A stretch of DNA of 64,000 nt from the NCBI GenBank assembly GCA_963070105.1, contig OY718805.1, positions 10,079,652 to 10,143,651 of the forward strand. The letters run 5' to 3'. Positions within the stretch are counted from its first letter, which is position 1, and each line of letters starts with the position of its first letter. The notes under the pieces were generated by a model. It worked only from the letters and a program-made list of their open reading frames with translations, was not told the DNA's origin and made no database searches. The translations under genes and the position numbers were made by a program. Source of the DNA: Litomosoides sigmodontis (lineage: Eukaryota; Nematoda; Chromadorea; Rhabditida; Onchocercidae). Positions 1 through 11,700 of this stretch are shown here, piece by piece.

Positions 1-92
1 GAAAAACATGTGACATTTATTTTTATTTAATTAATTCAGACTTGCTTTCTTTCGTAAACCACAAATGAATGTTAACGGAGAGCTGTTTGCAG

Positions 93-1255
93 CCGAATGG
101 TCGCTTCCAGCTAAATCAGAAAATTTGCTTAAGCATTTCAGGCCATCATCCGGAATCTTGGCAACCATCATGGTCCAGTAAGCGATCCCACGATTTCAAT
201 ACTTATTTGTAAAATAACTAAGCAATGCGTTTAGGCTTTTGTAGCAAACATGAGTATTGTATAGGGGATAAGCTTTATAATACTTTTAGCCATGTTTCAG
301 TTCGAACTGCACTTTTGGCTCTTATTGGTTTCATGCCTACTCATGCAGCTGGTGCCCTAGGCTCATTGGAGTACCCAGCAGAAGAACGTCGGAAGCTTGC
401 TAAAAAGTGTGTTTATTTTTGTTTAATTTGTGGGATTTCACACTTGAAATCAAAAAAAGAAAGTTCTACATTTATTTGGTGCGTTTTTCTCATTTATTTT
501 TATTGGTAGGTGGATAAATTGTCTTAAAGCAGCGTGTTCCCATAAATTGAATTTGTGATTTTCAGAAGCCATGAATGGGTTTGTAAAGAATGTGGTCTTT
601 GTATGCGAAATGCATTAGCAAGTAAAACAGTGTATGGCGGTAGCGCGGATGTCACTGAAACCCAGCGTTTGGTCACGCAGATTTCTGTTAACGTTAGTAA
701 ATATTTTGTCAACAAAGTTTCGATGCAGTATGATGTCTTTTCATACTGTTCAAGATTTCATTGTTCTGCTTATTGAATTTCCCATTTATGCATGGTATTT
801 TTAATTAAAGTGGGAATTGGTCGGAGTAATTTCTCATTCAATTCCTGAATTTTCTTTAGAAATTTACGGAATCAACACGGGATGATCAAAGTGAATGTTC
901 CAATTTCAGTGCTTTTGTTTTGAATTCAGCTGTGATACGTCGAAGTTGAATAGCATCGAGCTGTTTTTTGCAGGAAGATAAAGAAGCAACAGTTAATCAA
1001 AATTTATTCGTAGCGAGTGACGTGGCACTAGGAAATGAAACTGTAATGGACGGTTCTGGTATTACGTCCGAGGCTTTACGCCATAGGCGATCGTCTTCCC
1101 GAGCAACATCCATCACGTCTGCCAGCAGTGGCGGTTCAGAATTGACATCAAATTGTTCTTCCTGGCAGTTGATTTTTATCTGGTTCTTTTCTGTAATTGT
1201 CATAGGTTTGATTTTAAGAAGAATTGCTTCCATGCAAAGTGGCTCGATTGTTTAA
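93..1255 (+). CDS. UBE2J1: Ubiquitin-conjugating enzyme E2 J1-like, 3' part
   Basis: This is the C-terminal portion of a Ubc6-type, tail-anchored E2 that transfers ubiquitin at the ER membrane (ER-associated degradation in known family members). Exons: 93-177, 301-406, 566-692, 974-1255, all phase-consistent. The first exon begins with PNGRF and runs through KICLSISGHHPE; the catalytic cysteine codon is 126-128, in the ICLS context typical of UBE2J. It is followed by the family block RTALLALIGFMPT, then KSHEWVCKECG. The last exon is Ser/Thr-rich and ends in one hydrophobic segment (LIFIWFFSVIVIGLIL) four residues before the final short basic tail, as expected of a C-terminal anchor. The upstream exons, with the start codon, lie outside the window. 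An AATAAA at 1346-1351 is a candidate poly(A) signal. It could be a J2 relative, but RTALLALIGFMPT favours J1. Confidence 0.93.
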
Positions 1256-2241
1256 TGTGTAGTAACTATGTTGCTGTGTTCAAGGAGGGAGAAATTATTC
1301 CTTCTTCGTATATTGCTTCTTTTTATTTTTCATAATCCCTGCAGGAATAAATGTATGCTTAGACTTGTGTTCATTATGATATGTATAACACTCACCTATT
1401 GAAATGGTAGTGACTGTAGGCCAGATGACACGCGGACGTTAGGCTTACGTTTTGTTCACTTCGCTTGATTTCTGATCGTTAGCTGGTCTTTCAAGACTTT
1501 CAAAATTAGAAGTGAAAGATTGAAGGAAAAAAGGAATTGAAATTTGATGGTGAAAAATGAATTTTATTCAGTATGTTACCGATCACTCAAATGAAAGCGA
1601 TGATGTAATTAATCGTAGCTGTCTGCGGACGGTTTACTAGATTGCGGTTACTTAAATACTTGATTAGGAATATGCTATGCTAAATGATTTGACAGTTCTT
1701 TTTGCATTGAAGTTGCTGATGGAATTTATTATAGCTATGATATGCCCTTATATTTATTTACACAAAGGTGTATGTATCTTTTGCTATGCATTTCGATTCA
1801 CTATATGTTTTTATCGGGTTTTAATTTGGAACTATTAATAGGTTCACTGTTAATAAGTTTAAACTGATGAGAAATCACTCATTTTTAACACGCGATATAC
1901 AGAGATTATTTTGTTAAAACATATATATTAAATTGTAGACTGAATTCACCTTAGTTTAAATTTACGTGAAAGAAGGAATAGGAATGGAAATGTTTCTACT
2001 GATTAATATGTGTTAACCAATGTTTCAGTTGTAAAATTCAATAGATTTGTTTGTTAATAGTACATGATCATTGTGCTGATAACTCGAAATTAACAATATA
2101 GTGATAACATCTTAAAATATAAATTGACATAACACAATTTTAATGTAGTCTGTCCTACAAGTTTATATTGCCACCGTTTTAAATTCACATTGTTTTTAAT
2201 GAGTTATTATTGACATTTCTCACCGCACAATCAATAATTGC
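1256..2241. other. Intergenic, tail-to-tail
   Basis: This is AT-rich sequence between the ends of the UBE2J1-like gene (+) and TRMT10A (-). Apart from the AATAAA at 1346-1351 near the UBE2J1 stop, I see no open frame with splice signals, repeat or RNA gene. Confidence 0.7.
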
Positions 2242-4450
2242 TTACTCCAATTCCCGCTGAATATCATCACTTTCAGTTGCAGTACTCTGTTGCAGGATAT
2301 CGTCATTGTTTTGTATGCTCTCCGAACACTTATTATCATCAGTGACGCCTTTTCTCCTCGGAATTACATCAAGAAACGACGCCTTCCATGACTGATTTTC
2401 CGTATAGCGTAGTAAAATTTCAAAAACTTGATTAACCGTTAGCACCTGAAATAATTAACGCTAAAATCTACATTAACTTACGTTTTAGAAATTCCTTCTC
2501 ATGAGTGCATGTGATTTGCTTTCAGTCGAAAGGTGGATTATTCCAAGCTAAAAGTGTTTTGCATAAAATTTGCTAACACAGCACAGTAATTCATGTAAAG
2601 AAAATGCCCAAAAAACGTACAAAATGTGTCATTCGGACTATCGGACCGTTAATGAAGTTATCCGATGACTGTTACTAAAAGCATGTCAAGGGTATGGCAT
2701 TCATGTCACCAAGTACTTTGCTGCTCTATTTGTTTAACTAATGGAATGTATAATTCGGTAGTATACTTGGGTTTTGATGATCAACATCGATCCTTGATGT
2801 TCTCAAAAGCGAATGGTTTCTGCTCTTCAATATTTGAAGCACAACCTTTCTACCATGCACTATTACCAGATGAGATGTATGGATGTATCATAAAATATTT
2901 TTCAAAGAGGAACATGACTAAAAAGTACCGTCATTAACATAAGGCTGACATGACATGATAAGCAATGAAACTTCATTACCTTCCTAGTTTGTAACATAAC
3001 ATGTTCAGCAATAGGTAACCGAGCATGCGCATAACCCTTTTCTTTCGCTAATTTTAGGCAATGCCCTTTAAGAGAATTGTGATCTAGCAAACCACCAATA
3101 ACATATCTAAATATTTCACCATTTAGATGAGTAGTATTCAACAATCGAAAATAAAAACATTTCAAGTTTCGTCTGCGATGAAAGTAGGATTAGTATGAAT
3201 CGAAATTAAATCGACACCCAGTATCAAAAACTTATGATTCGGAAACGTCTATATATAGGATAAAATCAGGAATGAAATCAACTGCATGATAACCGTTCTC
3301 GATGCTTCATCAACTTCAAAATAACAATAAGGAAGATCAAAGTTAAGGGAAATTAATATATTGGTCTGAATGGATTACAAACCTACACTTTTGAACTATC
3401 GAGCGATTGCAACGAATTTTCGGAATCTGCTGTCAGGTAGACAATTTCATTTTTTTCATATATGACGTCCAAAGGCTGTTCTTTGAACACCACATCCCAG
3501 TGGTGATTATTTGGATTGTCAAAAAACAGCTGAAAGCAAAACGCTCATCCAAACCAGCGACTTCAACGAAGCCAGAAATTTTTCTTACTATCTATTAGAA
3601 AAGTGCTAAATTAAGATTCAGTATCCTGATATCTAGCAAAACAAAAAAAAAACCTTGTTCTGAGGACCAGAGAAACCGACAACGCTGAACTGCAATGGAT
3701 TTGCAGCTCGACGATTAACTGCATATGCATGAGCCAGTTGAACGAAAAGATGACGAATGTCTTTTGGCCGCATCAAAGATTCAAATTGCATGTCGATAGC
3801 AACCCTTTGTTTACACCTTGAATCATCCATTCGACTGCAACTGGAGACAACATTCAAATAATTATTTCATATGTCACTACCTTTGAAAATTATGAGTAGG
3901 CTACAGTGGTATATGAAATGATACGTATATTTCTAGGTCTTGCTCCAAAAATATCAGTTATTTAAATAACAGTCACTTGATATGGGTTCGTTTGGGTTTT
4001 ACGTGACCAGCTTCACGTTGCGCAGCACGTTTCATTTTTTTCCTCATCTTTTCTCTTGCTCGCCTGTCTTGTTTGTGCAGCAATTTCTCTTGCTCTCTTC
4101 TGAGCCTGAAAAAACACAAAACATATTCAGATTAAAAATGGATTAATCAAAACTATTAGTAAAACATATACACCAATAGTTCACTTTATTCCTTATTCAT
4201 TGAAGATAAAAACTCTCCCAACAAAAAAGCACTTAAAATTCTTCAAGAAAACCGTAACTAACTTTCTCATTTGCTTCTTTGATAGACAACTTTCTACATG
4301 AGTGACGGTTCCTTCATCCAAATTTTGATTCACATTCACCCTGCAGTCTTCCATTTCCCCCACTACAGAACTTTCGTCCGTTCGCAGTTTCCTTATTCCA
4401 CTATCTGTTTCGAATTTGCCTTTCAACACATATTTCTCTGAATCAGCCAT
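2242..4450 (-). CDS. TRMT10A: tRNA (guanine-9-N1) methyltransferase, TRMT10A type
   Basis: Trm10-family SPOUT methyltransferase, which makes m1G at position 9 of cytosolic tRNAs using S-adenosylmethionine. Six exons on the minus strand: 4450-4263, 4105-3977, 3840-3654, 3529-3387, 3106-2980, 2445-2242; all phases agree and give about 325 aa. The N-terminal region has the SKKQMRK block and a long Arg/Lys-rich stretch (residues about 60-105), typical of the tRNA-binding arm of Trm10 proteins. The core carries [25 protein letters not shown], then [10 protein letters not shown] (about residues 217-226) and the [14 protein letters not shown] segment, the cofactor-binding knot. The tail is acidic, as in the human protein. 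The start was chosen at MADSEKY because no in-frame coding-like sequence precedes it. The gene lies downstream of MRPL28 on the same strand, 651 nt away, so co-transcription is possible but unproven. Confidence 0.95.
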
Positions 4451-5101
4451 TTCTATCGAAGTAATTAAAATCTGAATAAAGAACTGGATGTTCAATTTAT
4501 AGAAGTGATTTCATTGACGATTAGCATCATCTGTTGCATCAGCATGGTCACTTCTTCCTTTTTGTCCTACTGTCTCTTTAAAATTCATAAACTCCGAAAA
4601 TTTTCGGTACCATCAATATATTGCAATAATGAAACATCTAGTAAACAAAGGCTAAAAAAACAAACGCAACTTGCTTATTTACGCCCAAACTTTAAGATAC
4701 AAGAAGTAAAGAAAAAAAGAGATATGCTCAGTCGTTCAAAAGATGCATGTCTAGAATTATTTATTATTTCTTTCTGGGATTATTTTTTCTGATCAACTTT
4801 CTGCATTTCTGCCTGAAGCAAACATACAGCAATGGTGGTAAAAGTTACATCATTCACAACAAAAACACATTTAACCACATATAAAATTTTTTTGAAAACT
4901 TGAAGACAAACTTTTGAATAATTTCGAGTTACTTAAACTATAACATAGATACCACTAGCAGATAAAAGAAAAAATGAGCTGGATCTGGGAAAAAACAACC
5001 TGTACTATTGTTACCTAAAAATATTTACATAAACATATTAACATGAATAGTATTCCAGATACACATATATATCCTAACATACACCAAGGTGAATTCTAAA
5101 T
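4451..5101. other. Intergenic between MRPL28 and TRMT10A
   Basis: AT-rich spacer between two minus-strand genes. A plus-strand open frame at 4505-4792 is strongly biased in composition and has no recognisable features. No promoter element or repeat could be named. Confidence 0.6.
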
Positions 5102-6826
5102 CTAATTCACCAGTTTTTTCAACCTCAGTGCTGTAGTTTGTACCAGCTTTTTTGCTTTCCTACTGGTAACTGATTCTGATTCCAGTTCCTTAATTATTTT
5201 GTCGTGATCTGGATTCTCTTCACCACTTGCTAGTCGTTTAACTAGATCAAGCTCAAATTTGTACTTTTCCGGCATTGGTTTTACACTTTCTTCAATTTCC
5301 TGTTGTTTTCTGAAAGCAGTATGATTAAACACCAGTTCGAACAAGTTCACAATTTTTCCGAAAATAAACAAAAAACTATAAAAATAGAGATGGAAAACGT
5401 ATACGCTTTAAACCCTAACTTCCTTCCATCTTCTCCAAAGTAAACATTTGGAAAACGACACGACAAAGTTCCACTAAGATATAAGAATTATGCGTCTTTG
5501 AATCCCAAATTGCAATTCAGTGAAATGTGTCAAACCTGCATGCTTCGTTTAAATCTAAACCAATCCAATCAGCTTCTTCCACTGGTATCATAAACCTCGC
5601 ATATTTAAGCTTGATGTAGTTGTGGCGTTCTGTATCATTTGGATAGTACGTGCCTTTTGCCAAAACAAGCAGGATTTCACGTTTCAATTTATTGCCAAGT
5701 CTAGAAAGCCTTCTTTTTATACATTCTTTTCATAATCGGATAAGAGCAAAATGGAGGCCAGTGATGCCGAACTTGCAACCTGTTATGAAAGTGGAACTCA
5801 AAATGTTAAAAGTTAATTATTGACTTTTAAACATAACAAGGCATACTTTGAAGCGATATCAAGTTCGGGTGTTTCTAACAAATACAAGTCTAGTCCAAAA
5901 TGTTGATCAATCAACCGACACGTACGCTCCGTCATTGTAATCTTCATATGTTTGTCCAGAATTTCTGAGTACGTAAGAACATTTTTCAAATTTGGAAAGA
6001 AAAAGTGCGGAACCCAATGCCTTGGCAGAATCTGAAATATAAATTTATTGTTTCAAGAATTTATGCAAAATTATTTCAAATTGCCAAAATATTAAATTAC
6101 CTTTTTTTTCGTAAAAGGACGCGATTCTATGTAACCCTTCACTACCGTCTCACCACCCCATAGTCCCTTATCAGCCTCTGGAGGATGAAAACCAATTATC
6201 GGATAGTCCTGTAAAATGCGTATTATTTGTTTTCAATGCCAAACTTGTTTTTAACGAGAACGTTAACAAAACAATATTGATACCATTAAAGTTCTTTAAC
6301 TGTCAAAAGTTTTGAAATTCACACGAATTAGTGTTCAAAGAGGGAAAAACCCACCTACCCGATTTTCCCATACTATCCCAACTCCACCACAACAATGCCT
6401 CTCAATTTATAATTTACACATGCTTGACGATACTAACCTCAGTTTCTACCATCGTACGACGCTTAGCATCCCACTCATATCTGGATGTCGGTTTTCGATA
6501 ATGCACGGGTTTGGCTTCTCCAAGTACATACTGCAAGCAACCAGCAGCATACTGTGTGTTTCCTCCGTTTATGCATTTTTTTTTTTACATCAATGTTCTA
6601 CTCAAAAAACTTATGAACAAATTAAAATTTTACAGAATCATTCTAAAAATCATACCTCCCAGTATCTTTTTTTATAATGATGAGGCAAGCGATGTACAAT
6701 GGAATTCTTGTTGTCCCAAATCTCTTTGTTCCGTCGAATACGTTCTGCGCGATCCCACGTAATTACCGGACGTGGTGGAAAATTTGTCACAGGCTTTAAG
6801 TTTTTTGCCAAACACAAGCTAGTCAT
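5102..6826 (-). CDS. MRPL28: Mitochondrial large-subunit ribosomal protein L28
   Basis: bL28m component of the mitochondrial 39S-type subunit. Six minus-strand exons: 6826-6656, 6530-6438, 6208-6101, 6031-5847, 5700-5536, 5309-5102, phase-consistent, about 309 aa (human protein about 256). Recognisable blocks: VLGEAKPVHYRKPTSRYEW, HPPEADKGLWGGE, YSEILDKHMKITMTERT with LIDQHFGLDLYLL, and IPVEEADWIGLDLNEAC. These are collinear with human MRPL28 (PPESQRGLWGGEGW, YSEILDKKFTVTVTMRT, IPEEEAEWVGLTLEEA). The C-terminus is a charged helix. The start MTSLCLAKN is the only ATG in frame before an upstream stop and gives a short, weakly amphipathic leader plausible for mitochondrial import. It is divergent from DONSON, with about 1 kb between the two start codons. 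Confidence 0.95.
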
Positions 6827-7808
6827 TCCGATTCATGAAATTACTCTTTTCATCAAAAAAACCCTTCTTTAGATAACGAGTGCAAAAAAAATAAAATGAA
6901 GACAATTCTGGTCTTGAATTAATCTTCAAGTTCCAAATTAAATAGCTCATGCTATCTAAATCTAAAATCCGCTTGACAAGTAAAAATTTATAATGGGTGT
7001 TCACTTAGGCGCTTTACATTTGCGTCCAAGTGAACACCCATTATATCTATATTGAAATCTATTAAATGGATCTAGTAAAATGACTTTTCAATTCAGATGA
7101 GGCTGGAGGTGCCTACGCTAGAACAAACCTCACATCATTTCACCTTTGCATAGTACTACCTTAAACATATATCTAATACATCAGCATTTTATAGAACACA
7201 GCTATCTATTAGGTAGCTGTTTCAACGAAACTATCACGATAACACATCCCAGAACCTTACTCGTAAAATTTCAAACATCCACCTAAAAATCCACAACGAT
7301 ATAATCTAATCGCAACTCGCACACACACCCCCGCAAGTCAAGTACAACCTTAACTCGCAACTTCTGCACACTCCCAGTTTTCCTCGCTACAGCGGATGGA
7401 GGGATGTCCGCTGCATTTTTTTTAATCAATCTTTATGCATTTTAGTGCTCTTCAGTTCTACTACTGTTCTCTTTTCAATTCACCACTTTTACGGGTTCTT
7501 TCGATCTGCCCACTCACATCAAATGATTTTTTATTTTTTAACGGGCGTGGTCTTTGTCTACCGTGATGTACACCTTTCACACTCCTCTTTTTCTCTTTTC
7601 ACTTTTACCTGCTTTGAAATTGTGGTTGAGTGTTCATTCATCTTATTTAATTTGCGAGTTTTAAGATTGATTAAAACTATCCAGATGTACATTGTTTTGT
7701 TATCAGCTTTAAACAAGTGGAAAAAAAGTGGTCATTGCAACACCTCAAACATTATGGTGAAGCATTGCAGAAATGTCACATGAAAGCTTCCGATAACATA
7801 GCTTAACA
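6827..7808. promoter_or_regulatory. Divergent intergenic region MRPL28 / DONSON
   Basis: About 980 bp separates the start codons of MRPL28 (-) and DONSON (+), so the promoters of both genes or their trans-splicing outrons should lie here. It holds the inverted repeat at 6989-7045 (separate entry). A plus-strand open frame at 7445-7783 reads as low-complexity hydrophobic sequence without splice or family support. No specific promoter motif is claimed. Confidence 0.5.
6989..7045. repeat. Near-perfect inverted repeat / hairpin
   Basis: An 18-bp perfect arm at 6989-7006 (core ATAATGGGTGTTCACTT) is repeated in reverse complement at 7028-7045. After one A/C mismatch (7007/7027) the stem continues for five more pairs including one G-T wobble (7008-7012 with 7022-7026), leaving a 9-nt loop at 7013-7021. 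The result is a 57-nt hairpin with about 23 paired positions. It sits in the spacer between MRPL28 and DONSON. It could be a small RNA precursor, the remnant of a miniature inverted-repeat element, or a transcriptional element; the sequence alone does not decide. Confidence 0.85.
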
Positions 7809-10800
7809 ATGAATGAACCTAACAAACATTCGGTAAGAAGCTTGGCGTGGAAAAATCCTCGTGATGTTATTAAGAAAGGAATTCGCAAGAACAGGTGGCA
7901 TTTTCTGTAAGAATCTTGGGTGGGTGCCTTTTATGTTGTGAAGTACATTTAGTTCAATTACTTGCCTTTTTTATTAATCTAGTTTTGTCAAAAATTTAAA
8001 TATACGTTGATCAAATTCTGATAACTTCAGACATGGGTTGTCAGTCTCGTCTTCATCGTCGTCGTCATCCTTAAAGCAATTATCCAGTGAAAGTGAGGTG
8101 AATGATGGACTCTCGATGTTTACGGCTGGTATGGCTCAAGGAGCTGATGCGATTATAATAAACCCATTTCGAGTATGTTCGACCATTGTTTTTCATCATT
8201 TATTTTGTTTGATTGTTTTTTCCGTTACCTATCAATTTTATTTTGTAATACAAACTTTGTCACCAGACAGACAGTTTTGGAGAAAGTTTGTTAGGAAGCC
8301 GTCATAATTAATGTTCATTGTGCCCTTATCAACTTAGTGATAAGAAATTAATTTAGCCCTTTGTGCGTCATCTTGCATTTAACCTATGATTTATTGCTTC
8401 ATTTCACATAATATCGACCATTCGATAGCATGGCCTATGGTTTACAGCGAGCATCCTGCAAAAGATCACTCAACCGAAATCCTATCACGAACAAAATCAG
8501 TGGTGGTAATAGTGATGTTTCCTCGACTGTTGTTGATCTTATCGGAGACAGCAATGCATTGCAAGAATTTCCGCCAAGCGTTTTCGACAGGATGGAAAAA
8601 ACCTCCGTGCTGAAGGAAACGGAAGCTGTGTGTTTTCTAACAAATTCTTATGTCATATATATATATATATATATACATGTATATATATGCCTACATTGCA
8701 GAACAACAATACTACCTTCATTAGTGCTACCGCTACCTCCGCCATTACTGTGGGATCACTGCCAGTTGATTTCTCAGACATTGGCGAATTCGATTGTTCA
8801 ACTCCAAAAAAGAAAGCCGTAGGTGTAAAGCAATCCAAAACGGAAGTTGACTCACTTCCAGTTGATCTTCGACTTGGTCTTAAATTACGGTTAGAATCAC
8901 CGAAGCGTTTTTTCTGGCTGGAAAAGTCAAAAGGAATCGGTGAGTTTTTAGAGGACCCTATTATAAGCTTATGTAATACATGGTTTCATAATATTGTGAA
9001 AGTATTTTTAAAGTTGGTAATTATTTAACTTCACTGTTATTGATTGGCTGTTGAATTCGAGATTCCTAGAAAGGTAAAAGATGTTTAGACCTAACGTAGA
9101 AGTAAAAAAGATGTAAGATGTGACTCTAAACTTTCATGATTATAATTCCTTTTTTTTAGCTCATTTATTTCTTTTAATATTCCAGCAGCTTATGACGATG
9201 CAGTCAAATTATTTTGCTCATTGCAAGGAGAAACTAATCAGGTAAGACTTGGTTTGAAATTACCAGTCGTGATCATCAACTTAATTACGACGAGTTCAAA
9301 TATTGTATTTGGAGGATTATGCTCCTCTAAGTTCTGTGACGCCTGTATTTTAAGCAATTTGAAATGTTAGTAGACAAATCCAGTCTTTTTTGGTTTGCAT
9401 CGGACTAAAACATATTGACTGGTCAATTACACACAAATAATTTTGCTGAATAAAACATCGTTTTAACGCAAGTGTGACATTTCAGATAGCTTTGAAGACA
9501 ACAGAAAGGTCGGCTAGTAATTTATCTAAATTTCTGGCCTGCACTCTTTATTGGCAGTTTCCAGATTTAGCGTGGCAGTCGTCATTCCCACGTCTAGACA
9601 ATGATTCTCGATTGATGGCTGTGCGAAACCCTGCTGTGCCTAGTTTACATACACTTGGTGATTCACTCGTGCAAGCCTTAACAATGCAGTGGTACGGTGA
9701 AATCAAGTATTAACCATGTTTTCGAAACTGCAGCTTTTGCTGGTTACTTTGACGTATAACGCTTAAAAGTGTTATAAATTAACAGGTTTTTATCACTTGA
9801 ACAACTGTACCATTCATGGCGGTTCGGAAAACGACGATACTTTTATGCTTGCTGTCCATCATACACTATACTGTTTTGGAAAACATCGAAAGGCATCGCA
9901 GAAGTGAATGAGAATTCAAGCAAAAGCAATGAAAAGTATAATTTTCGGGTTGTTATAACGCCTACGTCATATGGATTTCGTCAACAGTTGCGAGAAGACG
10001 GTGACAATATTAAATCTTTGCCACCAAAATTAAAGAATTCACAGATATTATCGATTACGTTTTTTTAATCCTTAACACTCAGTTGCATGGAAATCAGTAT
10101 GCTGATCAAGGAACTACTCTGATCCATCGTTCAGTAAAATGTTATAATTATAGGTGTAAAATATTCGATGCCACTACGTCATTCGCGGAATTCATCATCC
10201 AGGCATTTAAATGATAGTAGTCTGTTGGATGCCACTCAAAGTCAACCACTATTGACTTCTGATAACAGGAAGGAACAGTCCTGGATATCATCATGGGACA
10301 GTTCGCTTTCTGGAAAGCAAGATGATTTTATTACAATATGCGATTTGAAGGATAACCAGATTGAAAATAATGGAAGCGAAAAAGAAGAAAATGACGGAGG
10401 AAATGAAAAGTTAGTGATGGCATGTTGTTTATTTAATTTCTTAAATATTTTTGAGTTATGTTTTTTGCTGTTTTTTGATATTTTTCAATCTCTTACTAGG
10501 AAAAAACCGATGTGATAGTAAACAAAAAATATTGTTTGCTACGGTGAAAGTCGCCTCAGCATCTGCGTGGTGCAATTCAATGTACCGTCCGTTAAATCCC
10601 AGAATAATTTGATTATTTCAAATTATTCTTAAAGCTTTGTTTCAGTTCGGATGACCTGAACAGCTCGAATGATACAGACAATGATGAGTGGCTGAGAGGA
10701 ATAGGTATATCTCCAAGAAAAACCTTGAAGATTACACGGAAGTAAATAATTATTTTGATTTTTGAGATAATATTCTACAACTATTTGTTTTATTGAGCGT

Positions 10801-11700
10801 TTTATTATTTGAACTGAAAAATATCCAACACTAAATCTTTTGGGAGCTCTCAGAAAAATTCATGTGTTATCGTATTGAGAAATTTACGTCTGGTCATGAT
10901 TTTCAAATGTTTCTGAAGTATAATGAATAATTACTCTGTAGCAAATCGGTGATGTCAAGCCATTCTCTGGATTACGAACGTTCATTATCTCTGGATCCAG
11001 ATTTCATGGATGAAAATAGGAAAAGTGCAATTGTACTGAACGATTTAGATAGCATTGCGGTACCTTCAATTTTCCTCTTTCATATTACCAATAGTGAATA
11101 TTCGTTAACAAAATCTCGTATAAGCACATTTGTAATTTGTAATATTTTAAGGCCTTGTATAATATGATGACTACGTCGAATTTTGGGCGCGTTGCGACTG
11201 GGCCGCAGGCCGGTTTACCACCTACACTTTTGGCCAGACAGCCATTTTTAAACGCGGCGTTGAAGAATTTGAAAGTACTGTTTTTTGTCATGTTTCTTTG
11301 GTTTTCAATGTATTTCAAAAATTTTATACAACTTTGGTAACTTTTCAGTGTCAATATCGAGAATTCACAAAGGGTGGCACTAATTTTTACGTCTGTGAGT
11401 GGGAGAATGGTCCTATTATGCCTCATATGCTTACAATGGTAACAGTTTCGGTAATTGCCAGTAATTTTGAACGTTGAGAATGGCATACCAGGTTGCCATG
11501 AATAATGCATTTTTTAAAGCTGTTATTTATAGTTGGAAAGTTTTCTTCGACACAGCTCAGAAGCAGACCAAGAAAGTTTCATCACAGGTCAAATAAGCGG
11601 TCGTTTCAAATGTCCAGGAATGAATGATGCAGCTGGCCTTGGTGGAATGGCAGATTTTAGTAGTTTTGAATTTCGTCTTGGTTCCTTCTTCAAATCATAA
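7809..11700 (+). CDS. DONSON: DONSON replisome assembly factor
   Basis: Family members help assemble and stabilise the CMG helicase at replication origins and forks. Thirteen exons: 7809-7906, 8031-8172, 8448-8627, 8702-8939, 9186-9241, 9486-9706, 9786-10000, 10154-10409, 10646-10741, 10942-11059, 11152-11274, 11349-11438, 11533-11700; all phases agree, about 666 aa (human 566). The N-terminus is disordered, with a serine run and an NPF motif. The conserved body includes SLPVDLRLGLKLRLESPKRF, LYWQFPDLAWQSSFPR, LYHSWRFGKRRYFYACCPSY, GVKYSMPLRHS, NDEWLRGIGI, then the signature VATGPQAGLPPTLLARQPF and NGPIMPHMLTM, collinear with human SGPQAGLPPTLLSPVAF and GPIMPHSLHSLTM. The end (FEFRLGSFFKS) is not the human C-terminus. 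Exon 5 opens with a CAGCAG tandem acceptor. The first exon is the weakest part of the model. Confidence 0.93.
8654..8690. repeat. (TA)n microsatellite in DONSON intron
   Basis: An alternating TA tract, interrupted once by CATG, lies just upstream of the acceptor of DONSON exon 4. It is intronic and has no sign of function. Confidence 0.9.

Noticed and set aside
4505..4792. Plus-strand 95-codon ORF in the MRPL28-TRMT10A spacer
   Set aside because: Low-complexity, with no splice or family support.
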